64,000 bases of DNA from Gremmenia infestans. Taxonomy: Eukaryota > Ascomycota > Leotiomycetes > Helotiales > Hamatocanthoscyphaceae. The stretch spans positions 434,001 to 498,000 of the forward strand of contig JAFEVB010000014.1 in NCBI GenBank assembly GCA_032629725.1, read 5' to 3'. How positions within the stretch are numbered: the stretch's first letter is position 1; every line of letters begins with the position of its first letter. Both the position numbers and the translations under genes were made by a program. Below are positions 54,969 through 64,000 of the stretch, piece after piece. The notes beneath the pieces are model-generated. The model was not told the origin of the DNA, did no database searches, and saw only the letters and a list, made by a program, of their open reading frames with translations.

Positions 54969-56353
54969 ATGGCACCCTCATCACCATCACCATCAGCCTA
55001 CACCCGCACCCAAATCCAACAATATGAATCCCACATCTCCCTCCCCCTCAAGTATCGCCAGGACTCCAATCCCCCCCTAAACCTAGCCTACCTAACCGCG
55101 CTCCACATACACCAAATCGCCGCCGTGCCCTACGAGAACCTCAGTCTGCATTACTCCGCCTCCCACGCCGTGTCACTGGATCCCCAAGTCTTGTTCCGGA
55201 AAATGGTGCACGATAAGAGGGGCAGGGGCGGGTATTGCATGGAGAATAGCATTTTGTTCTACCATGTGCTGAAGGCGTTGGGGTTTGGTGTTTATATGGC
55301 TGGCGTGAGGATCAGGCCGAGGGTGGGGGGAGTGCCGGGTGGTGAGTATACCGGTTGGTACGTCTCTCATATCTCTCATATCTCTCATCTGACCCATATA
55401 CCCCATTCATTCATTCATTCATTCATTCATTCATTCAATTCCTTCTCCGTGCGAATAGACAGGCAACCTGAGAAAGAATAACAAGCAAGCAAGAAACACA
55501 CATAGACTGATGCTGAATACCCAGGGTCCATATCGTAAACATCATCACCCTACCCTCTGGCTCCAAATATCACAGCGACGTTGGTTTCGGCGGTGACGGC
55601 GCCACCAAACCCCTCCCTTTAATCTCAGGCCACGTAACGCGAAACCTAGGATCTCAAGAAATCCGTCTTGTTCATGAAGCGCTGCCTCATTCCAGCCAAC
55701 AGGATCAATTACACGTAAGAAATACGAATGCCTTTTCCCTTCTTTTCTCCCTCCCCAGTATCACTCCGATCCTCTCTCCAAATTATATACATTCATATAT
55801 CTACAATTCAGTTCATTGAAATTGGAATTGAGGTTGAGATTGAGGTATTGATTACTCCGTCTTTCAACTACAGTGGATATACCAATACCGCAACTCCCCC
55901 AACCTACCCTGGAACGCCTTCTACGCCTTCCCCGAACTAGAATTCTTCGCTCCAGATTTCGAAATAATGTCGTATTTCACCAGCACGTCTACCAGCGTCG
56001 TGAATTTCCAGACAAGAACAGTGCTCATAGTACGTTTCCTTCTCGGGCGAGTTAGCAGTGAGCCAAATGGCGAGCATGGCGAGGCAGATGAACTTAACGG
56101 GCAAGGGGGGGTGGATGGGCCGGACTCCAAGATTGATGACGGAACGGGGGAGCTTGGACATCTGGGGATTGTGGGGAAGATTATGCTGGTTAATGGAGAG
56201 GTAAAGCGGAATGATGGGGGGAAGACGAGGGTTCTGATGGTGTGCGAGAGTGAGCGTGAGAGGGTTGCGGCTTTTGAGGAGCTTTTTGGCATTACGTTGA
56301 CTGAGGAGGAAAGGCTGGGGGTGGAGGGGAGAAATGTTGAATTACGGGGATGA
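54969..56353 (+). CDS. Arylamine N-acetyltransferase, 352 aa
   Basis: NAT-family acyltransferase transferring acetyl or malonyl groups from CoA to aromatic amines and hydroxylamines; in Fusarium a relative detoxifies benzoxazolinone-derived aminophenol. Exons: 54969-55357, 55525-55714, 55874-56353, in phase. The catalytic triad is visible: Cys90 in RGRGGYCMENS, His132 in WVHIVNI, Asp148 in HSDVGFGG. Other family blocks are HQIAAVPYENLSLHY near the N-terminus and WIYQYRNSPNLPWNAFYAFP in the third exon. The C-terminal region includes an acidic, Gly-rich insert of about 40 residues before IVGKIMLVNGEVKR. Both introns are long for this window (167 and 159 nt), and the first is filled with microsatellites. 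The enzyme looks intact. Confidence 0.88.
55363..55436 (+). repeat. Two microsatellites in NAT intron 1
   Basis: A 9-bp unit TCTCTCATA is repeated nearly three times (55363-55388), and eight perfect ATTC units follow (55405-55436). Both lie inside the first intron, so length change would not alter the protein, but it could affect splicing. Confidence 0.9.
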
Positions 56354-56621
56354 AGGGTGAATGGCTGGGAATAGTACATCTCCTTTCAGGATGGGACTTT
56401 GGGGAATGAATAGATGGCAATGAAGTTACGTATACACTGAGACCTCGTTTGCGTGATGGATGACAGATATGAAGGATGTTGGAAATGAGAATCTCTGATA
56501 GAAAGTTATCGGGCTTTTTTACACCGTTGCAGAAGCTCATTGCCCTATAACCATATAATTTTTCACTCCTTTAAGTCAGACTTTCGTGCCCAGGATCCAC
56601 TCTCAGCGCATGATATGGCTC

Positions 56622-58527
56622 CTACTTTCCAAATCCAATCAATTCCGTATCTGGAACGGCGATCGTCATTGGAAACTCCTCATCTACTACTAAAACAGGC
56701 TCATACCCGTCAACAGCCTTCACATGTCTCCCATATACCCCGACTTTGCTCACAGCTGAGTACCACTGCTCAGTACTACCAGAGGTCCCCATCGCGGGAT
56801 CAATCGCGCCAGCAAACTCATAATAAGTATCATTCCAGTAATAAACAGAGCTTCCAATTTGCCTCGTCGCAAGAACGTGTGGTATCTCGAATATCGCGGG
56901 TGCAGTGAGATAAGAGAGGATGGGAACGGAGTTGCTGAGAAGTGAACGATCGAGAGACGCGACAATGGTCGAGTTTGCGATTGTTGCGTCAACGGGCGTG
57001 GTAGATGATGTGCGGAACGTGATGGGGTAGGAAAATGTACTCTTGATTGGGGGAGAGTACTTGGACGATGGTGAAAAAGATGAGGTACCGGTTGTGAGAG
57101 CGGATATCGTCTTGTTGGAACCATTTGCAGTATAGCTGTTGATGCTGGAGTAAGATAGAGATTGTGACCAGCTCAAAGTATGCGGGCCTGATGAAGTCGT
57201 GATCGTACTGGTATGAGAGAGGACTCGCTGTGCTGACAAGTGCAGCTCTAGGCTAGTATTTGCGTTTGATGTAGAAATGATATTGGGAGTGAGTTGAAAA
57301 CTTGGTTCTGCAGAGCTGGATTCGATTGCCTGGTTGTCACGTGTAAGTCAGGACCGCCGAGAACAGTAACTTTTACTCACAGTTCCTGTAGTTTGATTGC
57401 CTCCAGCGTCTTTCCAGACAAATATAGACCCGGAAACCCACCAATTTGAGCCTACAGTCCCAAAGGTGGTTCTGGAATCATATCCAACTACCGCCAATTC
57501 AAACGAATGTGGCTTTCCATCACAGAGTATTCCTAACCATGGACTGATATCCACCTCAAAGCTTGGAAGATCATATGTATGAACTCCTACTATTGGCACC
57601 CAAATTCCAGGACTTATCCCTCCTGTAAAGATGATGGGAAACGGCCACCCAACGCCTGCGATATCACCGTCGATTAAAACCTGCACTTCCCTGAATGGAC
57701 TATAGGCACGAAGCGCTGAATTGTTGAATGTGTCGGTATACTCAGTAGGCACGTTACGAAACCAAAACTCTTCAGCGCCATTTCCCGAAGCAAGTACACT
57801 CACTACAGCTCTCTCGGCATTCCTCGGTAGAGTGAACGAAACGGTCGCATTTCCATCGGGAAGCGAAATGACGGATGCTTTGTCCTGAGCTGACGACTGA
57901 GTTGAGATTGGAAGAATCAAGTTTGCTGGGCTAAGCGTCTGGTGGTCATTATAGTAGAGCGCTGTGATTGTGACATTGTATGCCCCAGTAAATACAGTAT
58001 CATACAGATTGTCCAAAGACATGATCACTTTCTGCTCGGAACGAAGCAGAGTGTCGAATATTGTCATATCTTTCTGGTAGTTCCAGAAAATACCTGTCCG
58101 GACCGGCATTGCTGTTGTAGTGCGCCATACTTCGATGTCTCCAAAATAGATGAGTCCAAGACGATCGTAGTTGATTCCAGATGAGGTCACTGAAAGATTG
58201 AATATCGTGGTGGTGAACTCGCAGTCTGCTGGGGGAGAGTACGTTCCTGTTCCCCAGTCAGCTCACATTCGTCTTATCGCCGTCATTTGGCAACATACCA
58301 ACGTATGGAGTTCCATAGCTTCCTGCAAATGTATACTGCAGGACAAGTTGCTCGCAACTCGTGCCCCCATAGCTGGCTCTCAGCGGTGCTTGAACTTCAA
58401 AGACATCTAAAGGTGATTTGACCACCCCACTTTCGTCTTGATTTACACTTATTGAGGTCGTCGGTGATGCGATACAACCCGCGTATAGACCTAGCTGAAG
58501 GGCCGCAAGAATAATCAAAATAAGCAT
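56622..58527 (-). CDS. PNGase A-like glycoprotein amidase, 594 aa
   Basis: Secreted or membrane-anchored protein of the peptide-N4-(N-acetyl-beta-glucosaminyl)asparagine amidase A family, which removes N-glycans from glycopeptides. Exons: 58527-58299, 58228-57381, 57329-56622. The first intron uses a GTATGT donor; its acceptor may be either of two AGs three bases apart. Residues 1-22 are a signal peptide or anchor (LILIILAALQLGLYAG). Family blocks follow: YDRLGLIYFGDIEVWRTTTA, MPVRTGIFWNYQKDM, WFRNVPTEYTDTF, YSPFREVQVLIDGDIAGVGWP when read in parts, FTGGISPGIWVPIVG, and near residue 320 a GSNWWVSGSIFVW segment. Many N-x-S/T sequons fit an extracellular protein. The length is normal. Enzymatic activity of fungal homologues is not firmly established. 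Confidence 0.85.
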
Positions 58528-59300
58528 AGCGATGGCCTTGATGGGTTTCCTCCCTTCCAGTCAACTTCGCGTCCGACGCGTCAAGACATCAGGAGGTCGT
58601 TGGGGGAACGAGGCTTTATATAGTTGAGAGTACATGGCGTAATGTTGTGCTTATCAGATACTGTGCACCGTACTCGTACCTGACGATCTTTCAGAGCGGG
58701 GTCCGTTGAGGTGGATATTTCCCAAGAAAGGTTGTGGTTTAATAAGGAAGGTTGATAGCCGGCTTCTTATCGGATGATTGCAGCTGCTTGCTTCTTGCCC
58801 GATGCGACGCACGTGACTACATTTATGGTCCAAAAAGAAAAAGTGAAGATTGAAAGCTCTTACTACTAGGCCGTAGAATATTATTCTAGATAGAAGACTT
58901 AAATTATTTTCAAAGATGGCCAAGTGCTCATGTATAAATAGGGTACTTCTCTCTTGTCCATCCCCTTTTCCTCTTCGACCCCTCGCTTACTATAGAACCC
59001 TGGTTTTGAAACATGAAAAGCAAACAGTATAGTATTTCCGATTGCCACCTCCTTTTTATACACTCAAATAGAAAGTTGGTAAGCCTGAGTTAAATTCCGC
59101 TGTGCCGTCATCCCGAACAAAAATCTTCAAGATCCAAGTAAGTGAGCCATACTACGTAAATTTTACGAGCAACTGCATACTCAAGACACAGAATTCGGCA
59201 TGAGTCAGCGCTGTCAAAAATTGATAATATATGCTAGATGAATTAAATCCAACACATCCAAACTCTTAACAAAAACAGTCATGCCCAGTATTTCTACAGA
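58528..59300. promoter_or_regulatory. Divergent promoter, PNGase A-like / pyroglutamyl-peptidase
   Basis: Includes TATATAG near 58616 on the PNGase side and CACGTG at 58812. A second in-register ATG at 59281 precedes the peptidase start but gives a non-homologous N-terminus. No gene supported. Confidence 0.4.
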
Positions 59301-60000
59301 ATGGCTCAAGAGGACTACGATGTTACAGTTCTAGTAACCGGCTTCGGAGTACTTCCTCAACCACCTATTTATCTCCTCCTAAACTAAGTAACATACCCCG
59401 CAGGAGTTCCAAGACATCAAAATCAATCCCTCGTTCGAGATTACATCTCTCCTCCCCCCAGAAATCTCTCACAAAGGCCTCACCATCCGCCTTATCTCCC
59501 ACCCAGAGCCCCTCAACACAGCATATCATTCCATCATCACCACCATCCCCCAACTCCTCGAACAACACAACCCTGACATTGTACTCCACATCGGTCTCGT
59601 GGTTGACCGAGACTATTTCGCGATCGAGAAGAGCGCGCTGAGAGATGGATATCAGCTGTACCCCGACAGAGCCCGCAAAGTGTTCACTAAAGCAGAAAGT
59701 AAGAAGACATGGGGGAAAAGTCCCGAGAGACTTGAAACGACTCTTAATTTTGATGATGTGGTGGATCGGTGGAAGAACGGGGGCGTAAAGGCTGATGTTA
59801 GGGGAAGTGATGATGTTGGGAATTTTAATTGTGGGTTTGTTTATTATTTGAGCTTGGAACACTTTTGGAAGAGGGGGGGTGGGGAGAGGAAGGTACTGTT
59901 TCTGCATGTGCCACATTTGAAGGGGGAGAAGGAGCTTGAGAAGGGTAAAGAAGTCACAATAGGCTTGATTAAGGCGATTGCAGAAAGTTGCAGGAGATAG
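59301..60000 (+). CDS. Pyroglutamyl-peptidase I-like cysteine peptidase (C15), 214 aa
   Basis: Cytosolic peptidase of family C15, which removes N-terminal pyroglutamate from peptides. Two exons, 59301-59348 and 59404-60000, with a 55-nt intron in phase. The N-terminal glycine loop is VLVTGFG, followed by INPSFEITSLLPP. The triad can be assigned: Glu91 in DYFAIEKSAL, Cys159 in DVGNFNCGFVYYLSL, His184 in VLFLHVP. A long polar insert (about residues 103-150) precedes the cysteine, as in fungal members. The ATG at 59301 gives the expected N-terminus (MAQEDYDVTVLVTGFG). The enzyme looks intact. Confidence 0.85.
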
Positions 60001-60661
60001 AAGAAGGCGATCGAGTTATTGGTTCGTTCCTGCACAATGACTCAGGTGGGACTGGCATCAAATTGTTCTGTGAAGATTTATGAGTTGTGTAAATCCGTGA
60101 ATCCTTACAACTATAGGTAAAGAGAAACTATAAAGCCGTGTCAAGTCGATTGACAAACCTGCAGTGCAATCTTTAAGCCCAAGCTTAATGTACCCAAAGC
60201 TTCCATTTCTTAAGTTTGATGGACATTTTAGTTGTTGATCATAGACTATTTATGTTTAACCAAGGTACAACTAAGCTATGCCGATTTTAGTGTCATGGTA
60301 TGGTGCGATTTTCGCTTGAAACCCCATTGTGGCAACCTTTTCGTGGAGGAAAACCAGGGTGGAACAAAATACCAACCTCCAACTTGCAGATTTGTGGGGT
60401 AAAAATATGTTGTTTAACTGTAAAATGGGGACAAAAGGTTCAGTGACATAAGGATTGTGATAGTTTGTTCGCTACTTTGAAATCAGACTTAAAGAGTGGA
60501 CCACATTCGGTACAATTTAATCTCTCGTCCGCTTATGCCGGGCCCTGGCGCCCGTAACATGACGACAACCATGGCTTGACTCAGAGTTAGTCATCCTATA
60601 TTTCTCCGCATATCTGCGTTGCATACACCACGTTCCTACTCGAAGCCCATCTTAGCCGGAC
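60001..60661. other. Convergent spacer, no gene
   Basis: 3' flanks of the peptidase and of the membrane-protein gene. No supported frame, RNA gene or repeat. Confidence 0.4.
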
Positions 60662-61554
60662 TTAAGTTTCAATCAATCGTTCCCCCTCAGCACCGGAAGA
60701 AGACTCGCCAGCTGCATCGTGAACCGTGTTCCCAGTACACGCAGCAGTTGTCCCCTCTTTGGCTGGCAAGACACTCAAAGTGAACTGCACCGTAAAACCA
60801 GTAGGATTCCACCCCAACCCCTTGTATCCCTTGATACTAGCAAAAGCCTTGCCCTGCCAGAACTTACTTCTGATGACGGCAACCAGTCGAAGCAGAAGAG
60901 TCGTCAAGATTAGAAGTCTACAACCATTCTATTAATACTCGATTAATGTTAGGACAAGGTTTAGAAACTCACCCGATAAAGATACCGAGCCCAGCACCAA
61001 CTGCAACCATAATCTGAATCTTCTGTTTCGCCCGCTTACATTCCCATGTTGGCGGCCGCGGTTCCCATCGTCCGTTGGGAGTTTGACGATATTGTTGGCA
61101 GATGTAGGAGTCAGGCCAACCATAACCAAAAAGCTGTGCCGAGAAGACGAAACAGACAACAGACATTGCGATGTGGACAGCGATATTGAGGATGATTGGG
61201 ACTTGGAAGAAGATGGTTGGAGTAGTGAGGACGAAGTTTACTCCTATCTGGAAGATAATTTAGTTAGTACGAGTGCAGAAACGACGAGCGTAATACGGTA
61301 CTTACGACTATGGCGAGGTCTCGGAGAGCCTCCTTGGCACTGTATACATTGTGGAATGGCCCGGTGCTTGTGAGTATAAACGTAGCGATGAGAAGTCCGA
61401 AGACTCCGATAGAAAGGAAAGAATTCAAGATTGTCAGAAGTTTGATAGGGCGTTTGAAGTGAGAGTTTGCTGGTTGGGTCTTGATGGGATGGTTCTCGTT
61501 GTCATAGTCGTCGCCATCATCGCTATGGGCAAGGAATGGAGTGCTTTCCGCCAT
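60662..61554 (-). CDS. Four-span membrane protein, 259 aa
   Basis: Three exons, 61554-61306, 61247-60973 and 60917-60662, in phase with 58- and 55-nt introns. The N-terminus is acidic and cytosolic (HSDDGDDYDNENHP). Hydrophobic segments follow: LLTILNSFLSIGVFGLLIATF (residues 39-60), one in the VNFVLTTPTIFFQVPIILN area, NIAVHIAMSVVCFVFSAQLF, and after a polar loop MVAVGAGLGIFIGLLILTT. The loop between spans 3 and 4 holds WPDSYICQQYRQ and PRPPTWECKRAKQK, with two cysteines that could pair outside the membrane. The C-terminus is polar and acidic. The overall plan is that of small fungal tetraspan or MARVEL-like proteins, but I cannot name a family. Confidence 0.7.
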
Positions 61555-62516
61555 TTTGAATCACTTTGAATAGGAGCAATATTTGAGATACAGAATGAAT
61601 TATTCCAAGATCACGGAATCATAAAAAGAACGAGATGATACGAAAGATTGCAGAAGAAACAAACGGATGGAGTTTATATGTTGGTGTAGGCAGCAGTGCC
61701 CCGGCCCTGGGATGATCGCAGCGCTTACACACAGCCCTGCGGCACGTACATCGTATAGACCACAAAACCCTCAGTGGGCGGCGCGGCTCAGCCATGCTGC
61801 AGGATTTGATCGACAAGTTTAGGGCAAGCGTCAGGTTGAAACGGGATATCTGTAGGCTGACTCGCACTTGATGCCTTACCGAATAATAAATCTACCGAGT
61901 AGACGAATAAACAACCTCAACTTGAACGCGAATCACTCTATGCCAACGTGATCACGTGTTTTGGTGACCCTGGGCCAATTACACATAGACACGACCTATC
62001 TTCCTATCAAACGCTAGATGACTCTATTTCTTTCTGAAACCATGTACAAGGTATCAACTTTCGAGGTGCTATCATAAAGGCCATGCGGACGGAGATCCCG
62101 TGGTTTGTGCAGCAGGGGCACACGATCATCAAGCCAGGGTGATCCTGATCATATACTGCGACCGCGAGCCAAAAATTCGATGTCAAACTTTTGCTCAAGC
62201 GCTGATCGAATCTTTCTGGCAGAGTATGAGCTGGACCTTGCCGTTAAAATTGTTCTCGAAGCGACTTCTCATTTTCACCCAGTCACAGCCATCTTAAGCT
62301 TATAGTCGAACTAGTGTAACTAAAAGTTAAACCAGTGTCGGAATTAATATTCCGTCTCCACTCTTACTAAAGTTGAACCAGTCCAGTGTAAGTAGGAGCC
62401 TTCTTATCACAGCTCTCGTGCCACTTGGAAGATATCGTATTGGAACTATAAAAGCATAGGAGCGGACTCAGGAATAGATGCTTGGCTGAAAATCTTCTTG
62501 TAGGACGCTCAACTCT
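61555..62516. other. Intergenic, no gene seen
   Basis: Promoter of the membrane protein on the left and 3' flank of the transcription-factor gene on the right. CACGTG at 61952 (TGATCACGTG). Short frames near 62007-62305 on both strands lack support. Confidence 0.4.
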
Positions 62517-63733
62517 TTATGCTAAAACACCAAACACCAAAACATCATTCGAGCTCTGCAGACTCAATTTTCCAATCCGCTCCAGACCGTAAACAATGAC
62601 CTCCAGGCTTTTCGACGTCTCGTCCCACGCGTTCAACACGCACCGGTGCGCTACTCGCAAAAATTGCATCATGAACCACGTCCGATCAAGCCGTGCATCT
62701 GCAAATCTCAATCCAATTGCTAGGCACCATAAAAGCGCGCCCTGGAATGGTTCCCAGTTGGTATGATTGCGTGAGCTAAGCAGAATGCGGAGTTGGGAAG
62801 CCAATTTGACGGGACTCTGGGTCTGGTATTTATCGTTTCCGAACAGTAGGCATGATATAATAATGAATATGCTCAAACGTAAAGGTGCGATGGTGTCGAA
62901 TATGGTAGTACAATAGTTGGAGACGGGGTCGCCATTCTGGTTGTAGTCCTGACATGGGATATGAGGGAGCAATTCTTCGTGCCTAGAGATCAGACGGTCG
63001 TAAATTGAGGGGCTTATAGGTGACGATTGGCAGAGGGTAGCGATAGATAGGGTTTCATATAGATCGCCGAGCAAAGCATATATGAGATGATGATCTTCGG
63101 CATGGCAAGGTTGGCCGAATGTGAACAGCGAAGATTGAAGGGGAAGGGCGAATTGATATTTGAAATACGAATAAATACGGGCGTCCTGCTTGTAGAGATG
63201 CGGATCTGCCGTGGATGCATGTGCGAGATGATCGTTATTACCAGCCCGGCGGAGACAGTCGACGCACGACAGTAGATGATTTGATCGGATGACCAAAGTC
63301 CAATCATCGTCATATGGTTGGCCTAAGTGGCTTATGAAGCCCTGGTAAAAATGCTGAAGGCGACAAATGTTTCCATCGTTGTTCATTAGGAGCTGGGCAA
63401 CAGGATTGTCATTAGGACCTGATCCGGAAAACATATATTAGGCATAAAAAGGTAAACACACCTCGAATGCCAGAAGTGATTGAAGAGCAGCAATAGTGAT
63501 ATGATTACTCTTTGTCCCGGCATCATTGGTAAATGTATCGCTGAGCAATTGCAGAGTGATGAATCGTTGCCGAGTCGTCCAAGGGCTTAGCACGCCCCAT
63601 TCAAGGATATCATCCCAACCCGACGCGTTCAGAAGCTTTGCACTCATAAAGTACGGATTAGAGATAGACCATCGGACTATATTGTCGAGAAATGGGAGGT
63701 CATCGACACTTGAACGAAGATGAACATCGAAGA
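62517..63733 (-). CDS. Fungal transcription-factor-domain protein, 3' part (5' end unresolved)
   Basis: C-terminal part of a regulator with a fungal-specific transcription-factor domain (PF11951-like). Two exons are clear: 63733-63462 and 63392-62517, in phase with a 69-nt intron; the earlier exon begins after a CTCCCAG acceptor. Blocks include LPFLDNIVRWSISNPYFMS, ILEWGVLSPWTTRQRF, LLAFELLMNNDGNICRLQHF and FYQGFISHLGQP, with later HEELLPHIPCQDY and SLEVIVYGLERIGKLSLQ. The N-terminal exons, where a Zn2Cys6 cluster would be, were not identified; they lie in 63734-64000 or beyond the right edge. At least 381 residues are in the window. Confidence 0.65.
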
Positions 63734-64000
63734 CTGGGAGAGGGTGTCAGCCGCCATTAAAAAGTAGTGTAGATATAGGTAGATAGATCTCTTTCATCAA
63801 GTTTCCACTCCATGCGTTCAAGATGTCCATTATCTATATGGCTTGACCCCATCAGGAGTATCACAATCTTTCACGTGGGTGGTCTCAAAGCTAGCTCGAA
63901 GCTTCCAAACACAGTACTAACGGCTTCTAGCTTTCGGGAGTGATGGCCTTCATGGAGATACCGGACAACGTGAAAAGGCTTGAGACACAAACACCTATCT
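63734..64000. other. Right edge: probable intron/exons of the previous gene
   Basis: Minus-strand sequence here should hold upstream exons of the transcription-factor gene. A stop-bounded minus-strand frame at the very edge contains a CLCLKPFHVVRYLHEGHH segment, but no splice path could be confirmed. CACGTG at 63873. Confidence 0.25.

Noticed and set aside
6545..63878. CACGTG (E-box) hexamers as a window-wide regulatory signature
   Set aside because: About 14 copies were noticed, and roughly 16 are expected by chance in 64 kb, so there is no enrichment.

Overview
The window is nuclear DNA of a filamentous ascomycete. Nearly every gene carries short GT-AG introns (mostly 45-75 nt) with CTAAC/CTGAC-like branch points, intergenic spacers are about 0.3-3 kb, and the recognisable proteins (a POP3 RNase P subunit, a BUD4/anillin, a Zn2Cys6 regulator, 2EXR and F-box proteins, a fungal PNGase A) are those of Pezizomycotina. 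Leotiomycetes/Helotiales is my best guess, but that placement is inference from general resemblance and not a database result. Exon joins were derived by hand by matching splice signals, reading phase and family sequence; all lengths below follow from those joins.

Layout. 1-6.4 kb: the 5' part of a giant ubiquitin-specific protease gene running off the left edge, divergent from the RNase P/MRP subunit POP3. 7-11 kb: four small, low-complexity, unrecognised genes. 11-12.9 kb: a gene-poor stretch with a diverged repeat pair flanking a decayed reading frame. 12.9-14.8 kb: an MFS transporter. 15-19.8 kb: a coding relic, then a 2EXR-domain family of one pseudogene and two intact genes. 21-27.6 kb: a single-pass membrane protein and BUD4. 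28.3-29.7 kb: a small spliced gene (67 aa) and a Gfd2/YDR514C-like protein with a degenerate exonuclease fold.

31.4-42.8 kb is the most interesting part: cytochrome P450, FAD-dependent aromatic hydroxylase, Zn2Cys6 regulator, SnoaL-like protein and VOC/extradiol-dioxygenase-like protein lie consecutively with no unrelated gene between them. This looks like a compact catabolic or secondary-metabolite cluster without a polyketide or peptide synthase. The promoters of the P450, the hydroxylase and the VOC gene share CGGAATCC / CGG-N3-CCG palindromes, the type of site Zn2Cys6 dimers bind, so the embedded regulator is the natural candidate controller.

43.5-54 kb: two head-to-head C2H2 zinc-finger genes, a SET-domain protein, an AT-rich stretch with an F-box/LRR-like relic, a secreted Pro/Gly/Ser-rich repeat protein with repeated Kex2-like sites, and an F-box protein. 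55-64 kb: arylamine N-acetyltransferase, PNGase A-like glycoprotein amidase, a pyroglutamyl-peptidase I homologue, a multi-spanning membrane protein and the 3' part of a fungal transcription-factor-domain gene at the right edge. I saw no tRNA, rRNA, CRISPR or intact transposon.
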